Shown here one piece after another: positions 11,516 to 13,042 of a stretch of 13,042 bases of DNA (the first letter of the stretch is position 1; each line of letters opens with the position of its first letter). The stretch is from positions 1-13,042 of the forward strand of contig CAMLEL010000025.1 of assembly GCA_946478935.1 (NCBI GenBank). Direction: 5' to 3'. Below the pieces are notes generated by a model. It saw only the letters and a list, made by a program, of their open reading frames with translations. It did not search any database and was not told where the DNA came from. This stretch comes from an uncultured Armatimonadota bacterium (GTDB lineage: Bacteria > Armatimonadota > Fimbriimonadia > Fimbriimonadales > Fimbriimonadaceae). The position numbers and the translations under genes were made by a program.

Positions 11516-13042
11516 TTATAGTGGCCCCTTGCGCTCATAAACGATGGCGGCTGCCGACTCATAGTCAGGATCAGCGACTTTGGGCAATGTAACTTCTGCC
11601 CCGGTGGCCGCCTGGTATGCCTGAGCTGCCCGTGCATTCAACCAGGGCAATGCACATCCCAGCATGACGGCAGCACGATCCCCCACCTTATTGGCCCTGA
11701 CCCGGGCGGACTGCTCAGCATAATGCAGCATGATGAGGTCGCTGAGTGCGCCCAATTGTATCTGTCCCACGGGTTCGCGACTGATCGCCTTTGCAGCCAG
11801 TTCCGCAATGAAGCTGTCATCACTTCCTTCAAGCGAAATTCGCCCCTCTTTCGCGCGGCGCATGACTCGGTCAGCCAGGAAGATGCGGTTGATTTCATTC
11901 GTCCCTTCATAGATGCGACTGACGCGAGCATCGCGATAGATACGGGCGATGGGGAACTCCTCGGTGAAGCCATATCCACCGTAAGCCTGGAGCGCCTCGT
12001 CTACGATCATTCCTTCCGCTTCAGTTGAGAAGACCTTACAAGCCGAACATTCGATTGAAAACTCTTCAGCTGCTTTCCGGTTCCCGTCAATCGAGCCATC
12101 TGACTGCTCAAACGCGTGGTCGATGAGAGCACCGGTTCGATAGATCATCGATTCGGCAACGTAAAACAAGGCACCCATAAGGGCAAATTTTTGTTCCATC
12201 AGGCCAAAGCTGGAGATTGGACGTCCAAACTGCTTGCGATCCTGGGCGTAAGCAGAGCTGACCTCGATTGCCTGACGGGCGGGTCCAATCGACATCGCGG
12301 CAAGCTTGAAACGGCCCAGGTTCAAGGCATTAAAGGCGACATGATGTCCCTTGCCTGCCTCGTAGAGCAGGTTTTCCAGCGGAACTTCCGCGTTTTCCAG
12401 GATCAACCTGGCCGTAGATGATCCTTTCAAACCCAGCTTGTGCTCTTCTCGGCTGACCGAAACCCCAGGGAAGTCCTCTTCCACAAGGAACGCGCTGAAT
12501 TGCTCACCATCGATCTTGGCCATGACGAGGAACAAGTCGGCCCATTTGGCATTCGATATCCACATCTTTGTGCCATTCAAAACCCACTTGTCGCCTTGCT
12601 GCTCGGCTCGCGTCGTCAGGGACAGAGCATCGCTTCCGCTATTGGGTTCGCTAAGTGCATAGGCGCCAAGCCACTCTCCCGATGTCAGCTTCGGCAGGTA
12701 CTTTTGCTTCTGAGCTTCATCGCCAAAGAGAGACAGCCCGACTTGACTGATTCCACTGGTAATGCCATACGTCACGCTGAATGAGCCATTCAGGCTCATG
12801 AATTCCAGAATCCGCGCCGCAAGGTTTTTTGAGAGTCCGAGACCGCCGTAAGCCTCTGGGGAATCCACACCACAAAGTCCAAGTTCTCCTGCCTTTTGAA
12901 TCAGGTCGCGCATCAGCGGCTCTTCCTGTTTGTCAAGCCGTTCTACCAATGGCAGAACTTCACCGCGACTGAACTGCTCCGCGACTTGGATCATCAAAGC
13001 GTCATCGCCCTGAAAGTCTTCTGGAGTAAACGTAGATGAAGG
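11516..13042 (-). CDS. Acyl-CoA dehydrogenase, long FadE/VLCAD-like class (N-terminus outside window)
   Basis: Oxidises acyl-CoA to trans-2-enoyl-CoA with FAD, the first step of beta-oxidation. The frame stays open to the right edge (visible N-terminal part PSSTFTPEDFQGDDALMIQV), so the TTG at 12997 is internal and the true start is outside. At least 508 residues are present. The standard three-domain core includes YALSEPNSGSDA, WISNAKWADLF, the FAD-contacting DRKQFGRPIS, QAYGGYGF, and IYEGTNEINR, whose catalytic Glu is encoded at 11906-11908. After this core about 125 residues continue (MRRAKEGRISLE to the C-terminus), an extension found in VLCAD/ACAD9 and Bacillus FadE-type enzymes and absent from short-chain ones. 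Long-chain substrates are therefore likely. The partner thiolase and hydratase genes, if linked, lie to the right. Confidence 0.94.
   Translation of the reverse strand, partial: PSSTFTPEDFQGDDALMIQVAEQFSRGEVLPLVERLDKQEEPLMRDLIQKAGELGLCGVDSPEAYGGLGLSKNLAARILEFMSLNGSFSVTYGITSGISQVGLSLFGDEAQKQKYLPKLTSGEWLGAYALSEPNSGSDALSLTTRAEQQGDKWVLNGTKMWISNAKWADLFLVMAKIDGEQFSAFLVEEDFPGVSVSREEHKLGLKGSSTARLILENAEVPLENLLYEAGKGHHVAFNALNLGRFKLAAMSIGPARQAIEVSSAYAQDRKQFGRPISSFGLMEQKFALMGALFYVAESMIYRTGALIDHAFEQSDGSIDGNRKAAEEFSIECSACKVFSTEAEGMIVDEALQAYGGYGFTEEFPIARIYRDARVSRIYEGTNEINRIFLADRVMRRAKEGRISLEGSDDSFIAELAAKAISREPVGQIQLGALSDLIMLHYAEQSARVRANKVGDRAAVMLGCALPWLNARAAQAYQAATGAEVTLPKVADPDYESAAAIVYERKGPL

Noticed and set aside
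12995..12997. TTG 12997 as the start of the acyl-CoA dehydrogenase
   Set aside because: The frame stays open to the window edge and the upstream residues (FTPEDFQGDD) match the usual N-terminal region of the FadE class, so the gene is cut by the window.
1..13042. CRISPR arrays, tRNA or rRNA genes, insertion sequences, prophage or defence islands
   Set aside because: Looked for on both strands; no direct-repeat arrays, cloverleaf-like segments, transposase motifs or terminal inverted repeats were seen. The genes present are metabolic, transport and regulatory.

Overview
The window reads as ordinary chromosome from a free-living heterotrophic bacterium with roughly mid-50s % GC. Genes are densely packed on both strands, and no rRNA, tRNA, IS element, CRISPR array or phage gene was seen. 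Several features suggest a lineage outside the well-studied groups, perhaps Armatimonadota (Fimbriimonas-like). These are TTG start codons, starts placed directly behind -10 boxes, a fused FtcD/cyclodeaminase, and small secreted proteins without clear families. The phylum is inference only.

Layout. Bases 1-60 hold a plus-strand terminator from a gene outside the window. Bases 68-3036 are a divergent histidine-degradation pair: hutI (minus) and a fused glutamate formimidoyltransferase/formimidoyl-THF cyclodeaminase (plus). Together they take imidazolonepropionate to glutamate, ammonia and 5,10-methenyl-THF; hutH and hutU are not here. Bases 3051-4175 (minus) hold a DUF1579-like gene and a cyclophilin-type lipoprotein, probably co-transcribed. 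The two convergent units meet at a perfect hairpin that contains the ftcD stop codon. Bases 4357-4851 (plus) encode a secreted acidic C2-like protein, whose terminator lies inside the 3' end of the convergent M28 peptidase gene (4858-5880, minus).

Divergent from the peptidase is a plus-strand run: a membrane histidine kinase with a DUF4118-like sensor (5980-7266), an ECF sigma factor with a very strong Shine-Dalgarno (7375-7968), a small secreted protein (8029-8457) and a DHA1-type MFS exporter starting at TTG (8522-9712). Neither a response regulator for the kinase nor an anti-sigma factor is adjacent. The secreted-protein and MFS genes each have a -10 box eight bases before the start codon, as expected for leaderless or nearly leaderless transcripts.

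Bases 9702-13042 are minus strand. They hold a 52-residue lysine-rich gene that is easy to miss (9702-9860), glnA of the adenylylatable GSI-beta type (9927-11336) behind a structured leader, and an acyl-CoA dehydrogenase of the long FadE/VLCAD-like class that runs off the right edge.

I did not find a convincing multi-gene system of a new kind. The most interesting items are the small lysine-rich gene, the leaderless/TTG gene starts, the terminators embedded in coding sequence, the glnA leader, and the kinase plus ECF sigma pair without their usual partners.
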